From: CAZHZT01 sp964537285 | GTDB lineage: Bacteria > Bacteroidota > Bacteroidia > Chitinophagales > Saprospiraceae | DNA: 64,000 nt | Assembly: GCA_964537285.1 (NCBI GenBank) | Contig: CAZHZT010000008.1 | Location: forward strand, 1-64,000 | Direction of reading: 5' to 3' | Shown: positions 44,316-53,004 of the stretch, piece by piece | Numbering within the stretch: position 1 is the stretch's first letter | How the letters are laid out: each line of letters begins with the position of its first letter | Program-made: the position numbers and the translations under genes | The notes under the pieces: model-generated | Seen by the model: only the letters and a program-made list of their open reading frames with translations | Databases searched by the model: none | Told to the model about the DNA's origin: nothing

Positions 44316-44455
44316 ATAAGCTTTTTCTTTGCCTGGTGCTTCAGCGCCAGGTGTAATGTTGAGATTTGTCAGGGCTTTAGCCCAAATAATAAATGGGCTA
44401 AAGCCCAACCTGATCGTTATTTCCCCCGGCACTGAAGTGCCGGGCTATAAAGATA
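44316..44455. repeat. Family F-related palindromes
   Basis: GCCTGGTGCTTCAGCGCCAGG, GGGCTTTAGCCCAAATAATAAATGGGC and CCGGCACTGAAGTGCCGG, the same chain of small palindromes as inside the element at 2634, but without its ends. Confidence 0.75.
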
Positions 44456-44542
44456 TAAAGAACCTAAATTGAAGGAAAAAAACTCTTCAAAATGTTCATT
44501 AACTTAGGTGCCAGAGTATTAGGGGCGCTTTTTACTGTAACA

Positions 44543-45109
44543 TCAGTTTTCTTCGTTTTTGTTATCTATGGCATCGCGGATTTTGGCAGCCTGTTCGTAA
44601 TTTTCGTTTTTTAGTGCCTTCTCAAGGAGTTTTTCGAGTTCTTGAATAGAAAGATCGGTTAGGCTTTTCTTAGTTTTTTTGATATTGATTTCCACACTTC
44701 CTGTCATTATACCTGCTTCCCTTAGGATTGCCTCTGTAGTATAAATAGGACAGCCGAATCTCACGGCAAGCGCTATAGCATCTGAAGAGCGGGAATCTAC
44801 TTCGAGGTATTGCTTATCCGCTTTTTTACCAACAAGAGCTGCGTGAAAAGCTCCGTCTAGTAATCGATTGATAAATATATGATCGATGGTGATGCCCGCA
44901 GCATCCAGCGTGTTTTTGAATAAGTCATGGGTTAATGGCCTAGTGAGTGGAATCTGTTCAATGGCAATGGCAATAGCCTGGGCTTCGAAGGGGCCAATCA
45001 CTATGGGTAAACGACGGACACCATTTTCCTCCTCTAAAATCAGTACGTAGCTTCCTTTGCCTGACTCGTTATTCGTGAGGGCAATTATTCTGAGTTCCAC
45101 TTTTTCCAT
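44543..45109 (-). CDS. Bifunctional nuclease (DUF151) with UVR tail
   Basis: Protein of 188 aa. The DUF151/BFN domain fills residues 1-135 (LPIVIGPFEAQAIAIAIE, RPLTHDLFKNTLDAAG, VDSRSSDAIALAVRFGCPIYT); the end carries a UVR-type helix pair (LEKALKNENYEQAAKIRDAI) as in UvrB/UvrC. Relatives cut single-stranded DNA or RNA. This domain pair is common in Bacteroidota. Single gene between repeats. Confidence 0.93.
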   Translation of the reverse strand: MEKVELRIIALTNNESGKGSYVLILEEENGVRRLPIVIGPFEAQAIAIAIEQIPLTRPLTHDLFKNTLDAAGITIDHIFINRLLDGAFHAALVGKKADKQYLEVDSRSSDAIALAVRFGCPIYTTEAILREAGIMTGSVEINIKKTKKSLTDLSIQELEKLLEKALKNENYEQAAKIRDAIDNKNEEN

Positions 45110-45173
45110 ATCGTTTCCTTTGATTTTTGACAGACTTTATTCAAAAGTTCCTAAAATAGTTTTTTGTCATAGC

Positions 45174-45330
45174 AATAGCAATTCTCGCTTTGGAAATCCA
45201 AAGTCAAATTTTTGCCGGTGCGCGGCGATATTTTCTTTTGAGGGGTTGCGAAAGGGCCATTTCGCAAACCCTTTCAAAGGAATTTCGCGCCGCAGGCGCG
45301 TTTATTTTTCAAAGCTAGAATCGCTGTCAT
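45174..45330. repeat. Family E element, copy 3
   Basis: Outer arms GCAATTCTCGCTTTGGAAA and TTTTCAAAGCTAGAATCGC enclose TGCGCGGCGATATTTTCTTT, a GGGGTTGCGAAAGGG hairpin and CGCGCCGCAGGCGCG. Confidence 0.75.
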
Positions 45331-45380
45331 AACAACCATTTTGGAATAATAGTCTAATATACGATTTTTTAACCTGCTCT

Positions 45381-46004
45381 TCAAGTGCTTAGGTTTTCAA
45401 CAACTATGAATACCCCATAACCGATACAAAGCAAGGAGGAAAGGATAATCAAACCTGTTTGTAACCAATTACCTCCTGAGAATTTTTTAGAAAAGGGGAG
45501 ACTAAAAATACCTGCTGCCACTAACATACCGACTATTGATCCAAGTCCAAAAATGATTAAGTAAAGCATACTGCTAAAACTATTCTGGATCTCGGTCATT
45601 ACCAAAAGAACCATTGCACCACTTCCTGCCAGACCGTGGATTAAACCTACACCATAGGCAAGGTGGTGGTTTGCCTCGGTACTAACAAAGTGAGCAGGGT
45701 GGTGCTTATTAATGAAATATTGGTACAGTCGGAAAAAGCCCAGAATGATTAAGAGTAAACCTACTCCCGCTTCAAAATAGCTAAAATAGTCGTTCAGGAG
45801 GGTTACGCGGAACACAATAATGAGTAGCCCGATCAAAAATATAGTAGAAGTGTGGCCGAGCCCCCAGTAGATTCCATCTTTTATGGCAAGAAGAAGTTTA
45901 TCCCTTTTGGTGACAATATTTCCGACGGCTATCAGGTGGTCGGCCTCGAACGCGTGGGTAAAACCCACCAGAGCGGCAAAAAATAAGGGGAATATATTTT
46001 CCAT
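45381..46004 (-). CDS. Nickel/cobalt-type transporter (UreH/NicO-like)
   Basis: Membrane protein of 207 aa with six hydrophobic helices. The first contains HAFEADH (17-23), close to the HAxDADH motif of nickel/cobalt permeases, and WGLGHTSTIF is a second conserved block. It directly follows hypE (17 bp), which makes nickel delivery to a [NiFe] hydrogenase the likely role. Family level is secure, the metal is inferred. Confidence 0.82.
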   Translation of the reverse strand: MENIFPLFFAALVGFTHAFEADHLIAVGNIVTKRDKLLLAIKDGIYWGLGHTSTIFLIGLLIIVFRVTLLNDYFSYFEAGVGLLLIILGFFRLYQYFINKHHPAHFVSTEANHHLAYGVGLIHGLAGSGAMVLLVMTEIQNSFSSMLYLIIFGLGSIVGMLVAAGIFSLPFSKKFSGGNWLQTGLIILSSLLCIGYGVFIVVENLST

Positions 46005-46021
46005 TTTTTAATATTAATTTA

Positions 46022-47095
46022 TCAACAAATTCTTGGAAGCTGTTCTCCTGTTAACATATTGACTACCCTTCTCCCCCCTATCGCGCTGGTAAGCACAACT
46101 TGCCGAGGGTGTTCCTGAACTACCTCTCCGATGATAGCAGCATTGGAACCGTTTTCCAGGGTTTTTAACTTAGAAAGAAATTGTTCGGCTATTTGAGCAT
46201 CAATTACTGCCATGAAGACCCCTTCATTTGCAACATAGAGAGGATCCAGCCCCAAAATCTCGCAAGCGCCATGTACCTGTTCCTCTACGGGGATGTCTTT
46301 TTGGAAAATATTGACACCAAGCCTGCTGTCGCGAGCAATTTCATTTAAAACGGTTGCGGCTCCTCCTCTCGTTGGATCTCTGAGCAGGTGAATATAGGGG
46401 CCAAATTGGTTCAATAAGATTTCAACAGTATGGTTTAAGCTGCAAGTGTCGCTCTCAATCGTTGTTTCGAACTCTAAACCTTCCCGGACGGACATGATGG
46501 CGATCCCGTGGGTTGCTAAGTTATCACTGACAAGGATTTTATCTCCAACTTTTACCCGATCAATGTCGATTTCAGCATTTTTATGAATTTTTCCAATTCC
46601 TGTGGTATTGATAAAGATTTTATCTCCTTTTCCACGATCAACGACTTTTGTATCTCCGGTAACGATTTCAACCCCTGCTTTTTCACAAGCAAATTTTATA
46701 GATACCAGGATATCCCAGAAAGCCTTCATCGTAAGGCCTTCTTCGATGATGAAGCTGAGGGAAAGATATTGGGGGATGGCCCCGCACATAGCCAGGTCGT
46801 TCACTGTTCCGTTTACGGCTAATTCGCCAATATTTCCACCTGGGAAAAAGATCGGAGAGATGACGAAGGAGTCCGTGGTGAAGGCTGTCTTTCCGTTTAG
46901 GTCCAATACTGCCCCGTCGTGCCTTTTGTTGAGTTTTTCATTTTTGAGCAGATCGAACACGCCACTGTCCAGCAGCTTGTTGGTGAGTAAGCCGCCGCTG
47001 CCATGGCCCATTGTGATCACGTCGAAGTCAAGCTGAGGCATTGGGCATTGGAGGTGCATTTTTAATTTTTGTTCCTTTTGGACGTTAGAAGCCAT
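46022..47095 (-). CDS. hypE: Hydrogenase maturation factor HypE
   Basis: Protein of 357 aa that dehydrates the carbamoyl group on its C-terminal Cys to cyanide for the Fe centre of [NiFe] hydrogenase. GHGSGGLLTNKLL opens the AIRS fold, and TDSFVISPIFFPGGNIGELA and LRDPTRGGAATVLNEIA are family blocks. The protein ends PRIC, so the acceptor Cys is present. The first 18 residues may be extra; a second Met at residue 13 is possible. It follows hypD by 48 bp, in which a family B end lies. Confidence 0.96.
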   Translation of the reverse strand: MASNVQKEQKLKMHLQCPMPQLDFDVITMGHGSGGLLTNKLLDSGVFDLLKNEKLNKRHDGAVLDLNGKTAFTTDSFVISPIFFPGGNIGELAVNGTVNDLAMCGAIPQYLSLSFIIEEGLTMKAFWDILVSIKFACEKAGVEIVTGDTKVVDRGKGDKIFINTTGIGKIHKNAEIDIDRVKVGDKILVSDNLATHGIAIMSVREGLEFETTIESDTCSLNHTVEILLNQFGPYIHLLRDPTRGGAATVLNEIARDSRLGVNIFQKDIPVEEQVHGACEILGLDPLYVANEGVFMAVIDAQIAEQFLSKLKTLENGSNAAIIGEVVQEHPRQVVLTSAIGGRRVVNMLTGEQLPRIC

Positions 47096-47115
47096 AAATT
47101 TAGTTATTAGTTCTA

Positions 47116-47139
47116 GTTCTTTGACAAATTGTGTGGAAC
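47116..47139 (+). repeat. Family B end, left side of hypD
   Basis: GTTCTTTGACAAATTGTG plus GGAAC; exact inverted match (24 bp) to the end at 48272. It lies 4 bp beyond the hypD stop. Confidence 0.85.
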
Positions 47140-47143
47140 AAGT

Positions 47144-48250
47144 CTACTGATCAAATGCTTCCTCCATCAGTCCGAAAAAGTGATAATAAGCAGCACAAGC
47201 CCCTTCGGAGCTTACCATCGGAGCTCCCAGCGGATTTTCCGGTTTGCATTTTTTGCCGAATTGCGGGCAATCAGCGGGCTTTTTAACGCCCTTAAGCACC
47301 TGACCTGCGATACACTCTTCACTTTCGCGCACTTTTTCAATGTTTACATCAAATTTTTTGTTAGCATCAAAATGGCTCAGGGAGTCTTTAACCTCATATC
47401 CGCTCTTCGGGATTGTTCCGATACCGCGCCACTCGCGATCTTCTATTTTAAAAACTTCTTTGATGGTTTTGACGGCATTGGGGTTTCCTGCTGCTTTTAC
47501 TACCCGGCTGTATTGGTTTTCCAGTTTTGCAGTTCCTGTTTCCAGTTGCTTGACGGTCATTAAGATGCCTTGCAGTAGATCTACGGGTTCGAAACCGGTT
47601 ACGACGATCGGAATGTTGTATTTATCAATTATTGGGTAGTATTCCTCGATACCCATGATCGTACAAACGTGGCCTGCGGCTAAAAAGCCCTGAATTCGAC
47701 TCTCATCATCATTCATAACGGCTTCAATTGCCGGCGGAACCAATACATGAGAAGCTAAAATAGAATAATTATTCACTTTTTTTTGCTTAGCATGCAGAAC
47801 AGAAAGGGCATTGGCCGGAGCAGTTGTTTCAAAACCAACGGCAAAAAAGACTACTTCCTTGTCCGGGTTTTCCTGGGCCAGCTTTACAGCTTCCAGGGGA
47901 GAATAAAGGATGCGAACATCGCCGCCATCCGCTTTTACTTGCAATAAGCTCTTTTTAGAGCCTGGGACGCGGAGCATATCTCCGAATGAGCAAAGGATTA
48001 CATTTTTTTCTTCTACGAGGTAGATTGCTTTATCTATTAAATGAAGTGGAGTTACACAGACAGGGCATCCTGGCCCGTGAACCATATGGACTTTTTCAGG
48101 GAGGAGGTTAAGGATGCCGTTTTTGACTAAACTATGTGTTTGTCCACCACAAACCTCCATTATTGTCCACGAGCGGGTTACCGTTCGTTTGATTTCTTCC
48201 AAATAGCTTTTGGCTACTTCTGGGTCGCGGTATTCGGTAAGGAATTTCAT
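47144..48250 (-). CDS. hypD: Hydrogenase maturation factor HypD
   Basis: Fe-S protein of 368 aa that, with HypC, assembles Fe(CN)2CO. Family blocks are MEVCGGQTHSLVKNGI, VHGPGCPVCVTPLHLID, FFAVGFETTAPANA, VTGFEPVDLLQGI and the C-terminal FGKKCKPENPLGAPMVSSEG with its cluster Cys. The ATG overlaps the hypF stop (ATGA), so translation is coupled. The gene lies wholly between two inverted family B ends. Confidence 0.96.
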   Translation of the reverse strand: MKFLTEYRDPEVAKSYLEEIKRTVTRSWTIMEVCGGQTHSLVKNGILNLLPEKVHMVHGPGCPVCVTPLHLIDKAIYLVEEKNVILCSFGDMLRVPGSKKSLLQVKADGGDVRILYSPLEAVKLAQENPDKEVVFFAVGFETTAPANALSVLHAKQKKVNNYSILASHVLVPPAIEAVMNDDESRIQGFLAAGHVCTIMGIEEYYPIIDKYNIPIVVTGFEPVDLLQGILMTVKQLETGTAKLENQYSRVVKAAGNPNAVKTIKEVFKIEDREWRGIGTIPKSGYEVKDSLSHFDANKKFDVNIEKVRESEECIAGQVLKGVKKPADCPQFGKKCKPENPLGAPMVSSEGACAAYYHFFGLMEEAFDQ

Positions 48251-50568
48251 GAAAAGTTATTAATATTTAAGGTTCCACACAATTTGTCAAAGAACGAAAA
48301 CATTAATTGGCCAAAGGCGATGTTCTCGTCATTCGGGGAAAGATCACGATGGAAATAAAGTTCAAAGGTATCCTTAAGTTCTTGATGAATCAAATCAACG
48401 AGAAGTGCATTCTGGAATACCCCTCCACTAAACGCAATCTTTTTTATATTCAGCCTATGGGCTTTTAACTCAATCATTTTCACTAAGGCGTAATGAAATT
48501 TTGCTGCAACAAAGGCTTTTGAAAAACCTGAATGCAAGTCTTCAACCAACTCCTTTACGAGGAGAGAAGAGTTGAAAATGCTTGATTGTTCCGAAATAGG
48601 CAAAAAGCGAACTTGCATAGCCGACCAATCTAAGGTATTTTTACAATATCGTTGAGCCATTGTTTCCAATTTAAGTGCAGCTTCGCCTTCATAGCTTTGC
48701 GTATCCATTATTCCCAGAAGGGAAGCAACCGCATCAAACAGGCGGCCAACGCTAGAAGTCATTAAGCTAGATTGCTGTAATTTTTTAGTATAAATAGCCC
48801 ATTCCTGCATTGAGAACTTCGTTTTCAAATAGTCATGGGCCTCGGGAATATCTTTGCAAACGGAGAGCGCAGAAATTCTAGGCTCGCGCGGCATCTTATC
48901 ACCCAGGATGAAAGGGAAATATTCAAAATGATCAATTCTCGAAATGGAATGCTCCTGGTATAGAAAAAATTCTCCTCCCCAGATATGGCCATCATCCCCG
49001 AGGCCCGTTCCATCCCAAATGACTCCTAAAACATTTTCTTGCTCCTCCAGCAAATTGTTTTCACCTAAAACGGCGCAAAAATGAGCTTCATGATGCTGTA
49101 CTTTATACAGTGGAACCCCTAATTGTTCAGCCATCGCTTTCCCGAGCTGTGAGGAGGGATAATCCGGATGTTTATCGATAATGAGTGCTTCAGGGCTTGC
49201 TTGAAGCAATTTCATTAGATGCTCTAGGCTAAGTTTATAGCTTTTTTCTGTATCAAAGTTAGTTAAATCACCAATATACTGACTTAAATATACATTTTTC
49301 TGCTGTATTAACCCAAAGGAACTTTTGAGCATGGCTCCCATGGCCAGTACACATTGATCAGAAAACTTTAGGTTCGGATGAATAAAAGTGGGAGCCATCC
49401 CTCTGGAGCGACGTAGTATGATTTTTTGATTAAAAAGCGGACTAAAACGAAGCACGCTATCGTCTTGTGGAACTAAAATCTTTCTATTATGAGTGAGTAT
49501 AAGATCTGCAATAGGAGAAAGCTCTTTTAGTGCGTCATCATCCTTAAACGCAATAGGAGCTCCGCTAAGGTTTCCACTGGTAGCTATTACAGGGCGATTG
49601 AACCCCCCCAAGATGCATTCGAATAAAGGAGCATAAGGAAGCATGACTCCCACCAAATCCAAGCCCGGAGCAATGTTATCCCAAGCTAGAGCATTGAAGG
49701 TGTTTTGCTTTTTTTCTACCAAAAGGATTGGAGCTTCCGGGCTTTCAAGGGTTTCAATTTTCTTTTTTTCAAGATTTACGTCCTTGCTTAGCTGGTCAAT
49801 ATTGGGATACATTAAAGCAAAAGGCTTTGAAGGTCGGTGCTTGCGTTCACGTAACCGATTGACGGCTTGAGTGTTAGCGGCGTCGCAGGTCAATAGATAC
49901 CCTCCTATGCCCTTGATAGCAATGATTTTTCCTTGTTCCCATAATGCTGCAACTGTTTCAGGGAGTATTTCAGATGCTAGCTTGAGTTTTTGTCCATCTT
50001 TACCATAAAGAGCTAGATTAACTCCACAGTCATTACAAGAGTTGGTTTGGGAATAGTACCTTCGGTTTAATGGATTGCCATATTCCTCCTGACAAGGGGG
50101 ACACATTTTAAAAACGTCCATAGAGGTATTTTCGCGATCATAAGGTAAGCTTTGAATGATAGAATATCTAGGGCCACAGTTGGTGCAAGTGATGAAGAGG
50201 TAGCGGTATCGGCGATCAGATTCAGTATTCAATTCTCTTTTACAGTCGGGGCATAATGCAAAATCCGGAGTGAGTAACAACCGAGGCGTTTGATGGTCAA
50301 GGCTTGATCTGATTTCAAAGCCTTCAAATTCAGATGAGGGAGCTTGGAATAAGCGGGTGTGCGAAATTCGGGCAAGTCGAGGCGCTTGTTTGATTATTTG
50401 TTTGCTGAATGTTTTTGCCAGTTGTTCCGTTCCGTTAAATTCTACGTGAACACCGTCAGTCGTATTATTTACCCATCCTTTCAACCCAAACTGATGAGCC
50501 AGTTGATAGATAAAAGGGCGGAAGCCTACCCCCTGAACTTGTCCTTCTATGTGAAGATGCCAGGTCAT
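48247..50568 (-). CDS. hypF: Carbamoyltransferase HypF
   Basis: Protein of 773 aa that makes the thiocarbamate for HypE. Domains in order: acylphosphatase (HIEGQVQGVGFRPFIYQLA), two Cys4 zinc fingers (CPDCKRELN, TCTNCGPRYS, CPPCQEEY, CNDCGV), YrdC-like (IKGIGGYLLTCDA, RKHRPSKPFALM) and Kae1-like (HHEAHFCAVLGEN, FSGGVFQNALL). The last residues FFDKLCGTL are encoded by a family B end, so the C-terminus has been rewritten. First gene of the hyp operon; hypA, hypB and hypC are not in the window. Confidence 0.96.
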   Translation of the reverse strand: MTWHLHIEGQVQGVGFRPFIYQLAHQFGLKGWVNNTTDGVHVEFNGTEQLAKTFSKQIIKQAPRLARISHTRLFQAPSSEFEGFEIRSSLDHQTPRLLLTPDFALCPDCKRELNTESDRRYRYLFITCTNCGPRYSIIQSLPYDRENTSMDVFKMCPPCQEEYGNPLNRRYYSQTNSCNDCGVNLALYGKDGQKLKLASEILPETVAALWEQGKIIAIKGIGGYLLTCDAANTQAVNRLRERKHRPSKPFALMYPNIDQLSKDVNLEKKKIETLESPEAPILLVEKKQNTFNALAWDNIAPGLDLVGVMLPYAPLFECILGGFNRPVIATSGNLSGAPIAFKDDDALKELSPIADLILTHNRKILVPQDDSVLRFSPLFNQKIILRRSRGMAPTFIHPNLKFSDQCVLAMGAMLKSSFGLIQQKNVYLSQYIGDLTNFDTEKSYKLSLEHLMKLLQASPEALIIDKHPDYPSSQLGKAMAEQLGVPLYKVQHHEAHFCAVLGENNLLEEQENVLGVIWDGTGLGDDGHIWGGEFFLYQEHSISRIDHFEYFPFILGDKMPREPRISALSVCKDIPEAHDYLKTKFSMQEWAIYTKKLQQSSLMTSSVGRLFDAVASLLGIMDTQSYEGEAALKLETMAQRYCKNTLDWSAMQVRFLPISEQSSIFNSSLLVKELVEDLHSGFSKAFVAAKFHYALVKMIELKAHRLNIKKIAFSGGVFQNALLVDLIHQELKDTFELYFHRDLSPNDENIAFGQLMFSFFDKLCGTLNINNFS
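48272..48295 (-). repeat. Family B end, right side of hypD, inside hypF
   Basis: GTTCCACACAATTTGTCAAA plus GAAC; exact inverted partner of 47116. It is translated as the end of HypF. Confidence 0.85.
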
Positions 50569-50706
50569 TGAACGTTTTAAATAATTTGTTTCTAAATAAT
50601 TCCGTTTTTTATCAAAACGGGAACAAATTTACGGAGATTATCTGTTTAAATAATAGTTAATAAAACTCAACCTGGCTTGGGTACTACATCCATTTAATAA
50701 TTACAA

Positions 50707-51396
50707 ATGGCGTATAGCAATCTTTCGAAAAACGAGGAACTGATAATTCGAGTGCTGAATGAACCATCGGCACCTCTAATTGCATTCAAAATTATGGAGC
50801 AACTTCAGCTAGAGCAAAAACGAAGAGAGGAGTTCTATAATTCAATTGAAACAGAGGAGTTAAAGACGGAATTCATAAATGGAGAAGTGGTTATTCACTC
50901 ACCTGTAAAGAAACTGCATAATGTGATTTGCAGTAATTTGTTCAAAATGCTTGATGCTTTTGTTATCAAGCATGATTTAGGTTTCATAGGTTATGAAAAG
51001 ATCATGATTCGTCTTACCAGAAATGACTACGAACCGGATCTTTGCTTTTTTAATAAGGAAAAAGCAAAATCTTTTAAAGATGATACCAGCCTTTTCCCAG
51101 CTCCAGACCTGGCGGTTGAAATAGCTTCTCCAAAGACCATTGACAGAGATAGGGGCATTAAGTATCAGGACTATGCTCAGCATAAGATAAGTGAATATTG
51201 GATTATCCTGCCCGAAGAAAAAACAGTAGAACAATACTTGCTTTCTGAAGAAAAAGGAGTATATGAACTTACTAAAAAATCAGACAGCGGTTTGATTGCC
51301 CTTAAGTCCTTGCAGGGGCTTGAAATTTCGATACCTGCCATCTTTGATCGAAAATTAGCGCAGGAAGAAGTACTCCGGATTTATACTGGGGCTTGA
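50707..51396 (+). CDS. Uma2-family (DUF820) endonuclease-like protein
   Basis: Protein of 229 aa with the Uma2 core from about residue 50: EFINGEVVIHSPVKKLHN, YEPDLCFFNKEKA, PAPDLAVEIASPKT and KYQDYAQHKISEYWII, where D, E and K of the PD-(D/E)xK arrangement are visible. The biological role of these nuclease-like proteins is unclear; many lie near mobile DNA. The N-terminal 50 residues are helical. Divergent from hypF across 138 bp. Confidence 0.9.
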   Translation: MAYSNLSKNEELIIRVLNEPSAPLIAFKIMEQLQLEQKRREEFYNSIETEELKTEFINGEVVIHSPVKKLHNVICSNLFKMLDAFVIKHDLGFIGYEKIMIRLTRNDYEPDLCFFNKEKAKSFKDDTSLFPAPDLAVEIASPKTIDRDRGIKYQDYAQHKISEYWIILPEEKTVEQYLLSEEKGVYELTKKSDSGLIALKSLQGLEISIPAIFDRKLAQEEVLRIYTGA

Positions 51397-51400
51397 AATT

Positions 51401-51802
51401 CTATTTCCTTGGATAGTCTGGTTGGATTAAATCCCAAAGATTGCCGTAAAGGTCCTCGAAAACGATTACTTTCCCAAAAGGTTCTAAGATAGGTCCTCGC
51501 ACTATTTTTACATTGTTCTTTTGTAAGTTGAGGTGATCACGGTCAATGTCATCGGTGTAGATGAAAAGGAAAACACGGCCACCGGTTTGATTTCCTACGC
51601 GGCTCAATTGTTCTTCATTTTTGGCTTTGGCAAGCAGTAATGAAAAATCGCTGCTGCCTTTTGGTCGTACACGCACCCAGCGTTTAATGTCGCTAATCTT
51701 AGTATCTTCGATTAAATCGAATTGCAGCACTTTTGTGTAGAACTGTATCGCTTCGTCATAACCCTTTACGACGAGAGCTATTTGGAAAATTTGTTGATTC
51801 AA
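51401..51802 (-). CDS. VOC-family (glyoxalase fold) protein
   Basis: Protein of 133 aa with two beta-alpha-beta-beta-beta units: VVKGYDEAIQFYTKVLQFDL first, then VFLFIYTDDIDRDHLNLQKN with IVFEDLYGNLWDLIQP. Members are lyases, dioxygenases or binding proteins; the reaction cannot be told from sequence. It ends 5 bp from the Uma2 stop (convergent). Confidence 0.88.
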   Translation of the reverse strand: MNQQIFQIALVVKGYDEAIQFYTKVLQFDLIEDTKISDIKRWVRVRPKGSSDFSLLLAKAKNEEQLSRVGNQTGGRVFLFIYTDDIDRDHLNLQKNNVKIVRGPILEPFGKVIVFEDLYGNLWDLIQPDYPRK

Positions 51803-51855
51803 GATTTATTGGTTTAAGTATTTAGCAATGTCTTATATTATGGTTCTAAAAAGTT

Positions 51856-52560
51856 TTAGTTGCTCAACGTTTTATTTATAATATCTGTAAATTCCAATGC
51901 TTGTCTAAAAAGAAAAAAGTGATCGCCATCAAGAAATTTGAAGTTTACCGTTGGTTCGAACTCATTCTGCCAAGTTTTTACCTCCATTTCTGTCATATTA
52001 TCTTCTTTTCCATTGATGACGGTAACAGGAATATTCAATTTAGGTCTGGGAGAATAAGTCCAGTTTTCCACGGCTTCAAAATCTGCTCTTAAAATAGGTT
52101 CGAAGAAACTAAACAGACCTTGATTTTCCAGGACTTCTTTGGGTATTCCACCCAAATTTTTAAGTTTTTCTTTAAAAGCATTTTGTGGGAGTAAATGTAT
52201 TTTTTCAGACTTGGGAATAGAAGGGCCTTTTCTGCCGCTTAAAAAAAGATGACATGGAAGGGGGTGATTGGAGTCTTTGATCTTATGACTTAGCAAATAA
52301 ACGAGCAGGCTGCCCAGGCTATGTCCAAATAAAGCATACGGAGGGTTTAAGAACGCTTTGACCTGTGTCCAGGCATCCTCACAAATTTCATCCATGTTTC
52401 TCAGAAGCGGAGAGCGAACGCGTTTTCCCCTTCCGGGAAGTTCGATGGTATTGAAGCGGATTTGTGGGTGTAAGTATGGTTCCAGAGGTTTGTAGCAAAT
52501 GAAACTGGCTCCTGAAAAGGGAAACCCAATAAGTGTAATTGATTTTGAAGTATCTTCCAT
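51856..52560 (-). CDS. Type II thioesterase (alpha/beta hydrolase)
   Basis: Protein of 234 aa. FPFSGASFICYKPL and ELPGRGKR open the family; YALFGHSLGSLLVYLL contains the nucleophilic Ser, and GDHFFLFRQ the catalytic His. Such enzymes free stalled acyl groups from NRPS or PKS carriers, but no such synthase is in the window. A separate housekeeping role is possible. Confidence 0.88.
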   Translation of the reverse strand: MEDTSKSITLIGFPFSGASFICYKPLEPYLHPQIRFNTIELPGRGKRVRSPLLRNMDEICEDAWTQVKAFLNPPYALFGHSLGSLLVYLLSHKIKDSNHPLPCHLFLSGRKGPSIPKSEKIHLLPQNAFKEKLKNLGGIPKEVLENQGLFSFFEPILRADFEAVENWTYSPRPKLNIPVTVINGKEDNMTEMEVKTWQNEFEPTVNFKFLDGDHFFLFRQALEFTDIINKTLSN

Positions 52561-52579
52561 GAATAATGAATTAATTATG

Positions 52580-52689
52580 GTTCTTTGACAAAAATTGTGA
52601 TAAAATGAAGTTTAAAAATGATAACCCCTTCAGCCACCAGTGCCTTCAGGTTTTATCATTTTTAAACTCCACACAATTTGTCAAAGAAC
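52580..52689. repeat. Family B element, copy 4
   Basis: 110 bp, more diverged (TTTAAAAATGATAA arms, CCACCAGTGCCTTCAGG centre). Confidence 0.88.
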
Positions 52690-52727
52690 GTTAATTTTTA
52701 ACAATTCTCAACTTGAAAATGTGTAGG

Positions 52728-52873
52728 AAAAAGTCATGCCGCTACGCGGCGATATTTTCTTTTGAGGGAGGCCTAAAGGGCTAATTTGCGAAGCAAAATA
52801 GCCCTTTAGGCCTCCCTCGCAAAGGAATTTCCCGCTGCAGGCGCGTTTATTTTCAAAGCGAGAATCCCTAAAT
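52728..52873. repeat. Family E element, copy 4
   Basis: GCCGCTACGCGGCGATATTT, then GAGGGAGGCCTAAAGGGCTA paired around GCGAAGC, then GCTGCAGGCGCGTTTATTTT. It follows family B copy 4, so repeats fill most of the gap before the pirin gene. Confidence 0.75.
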
Positions 52874-53004
52874 TTTAATGAATCGCAAACTGAATTAATT
52901 ACATCTGTTCATCTGCCTTTTTTATATATCTCTCCTCCTTTTTTATATCCTAACAGAACATAAAATGTAGCATTTTTGTATTGCAAACAAAAAAAGCAAT
53001 CGCC

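Noticed and set aside
47116..48295. Insertion sequence carrying hypD
   Set aside because: No transposase is inside; only the inverted ends are seen, so it is reported as an observation, not as a mobile element.
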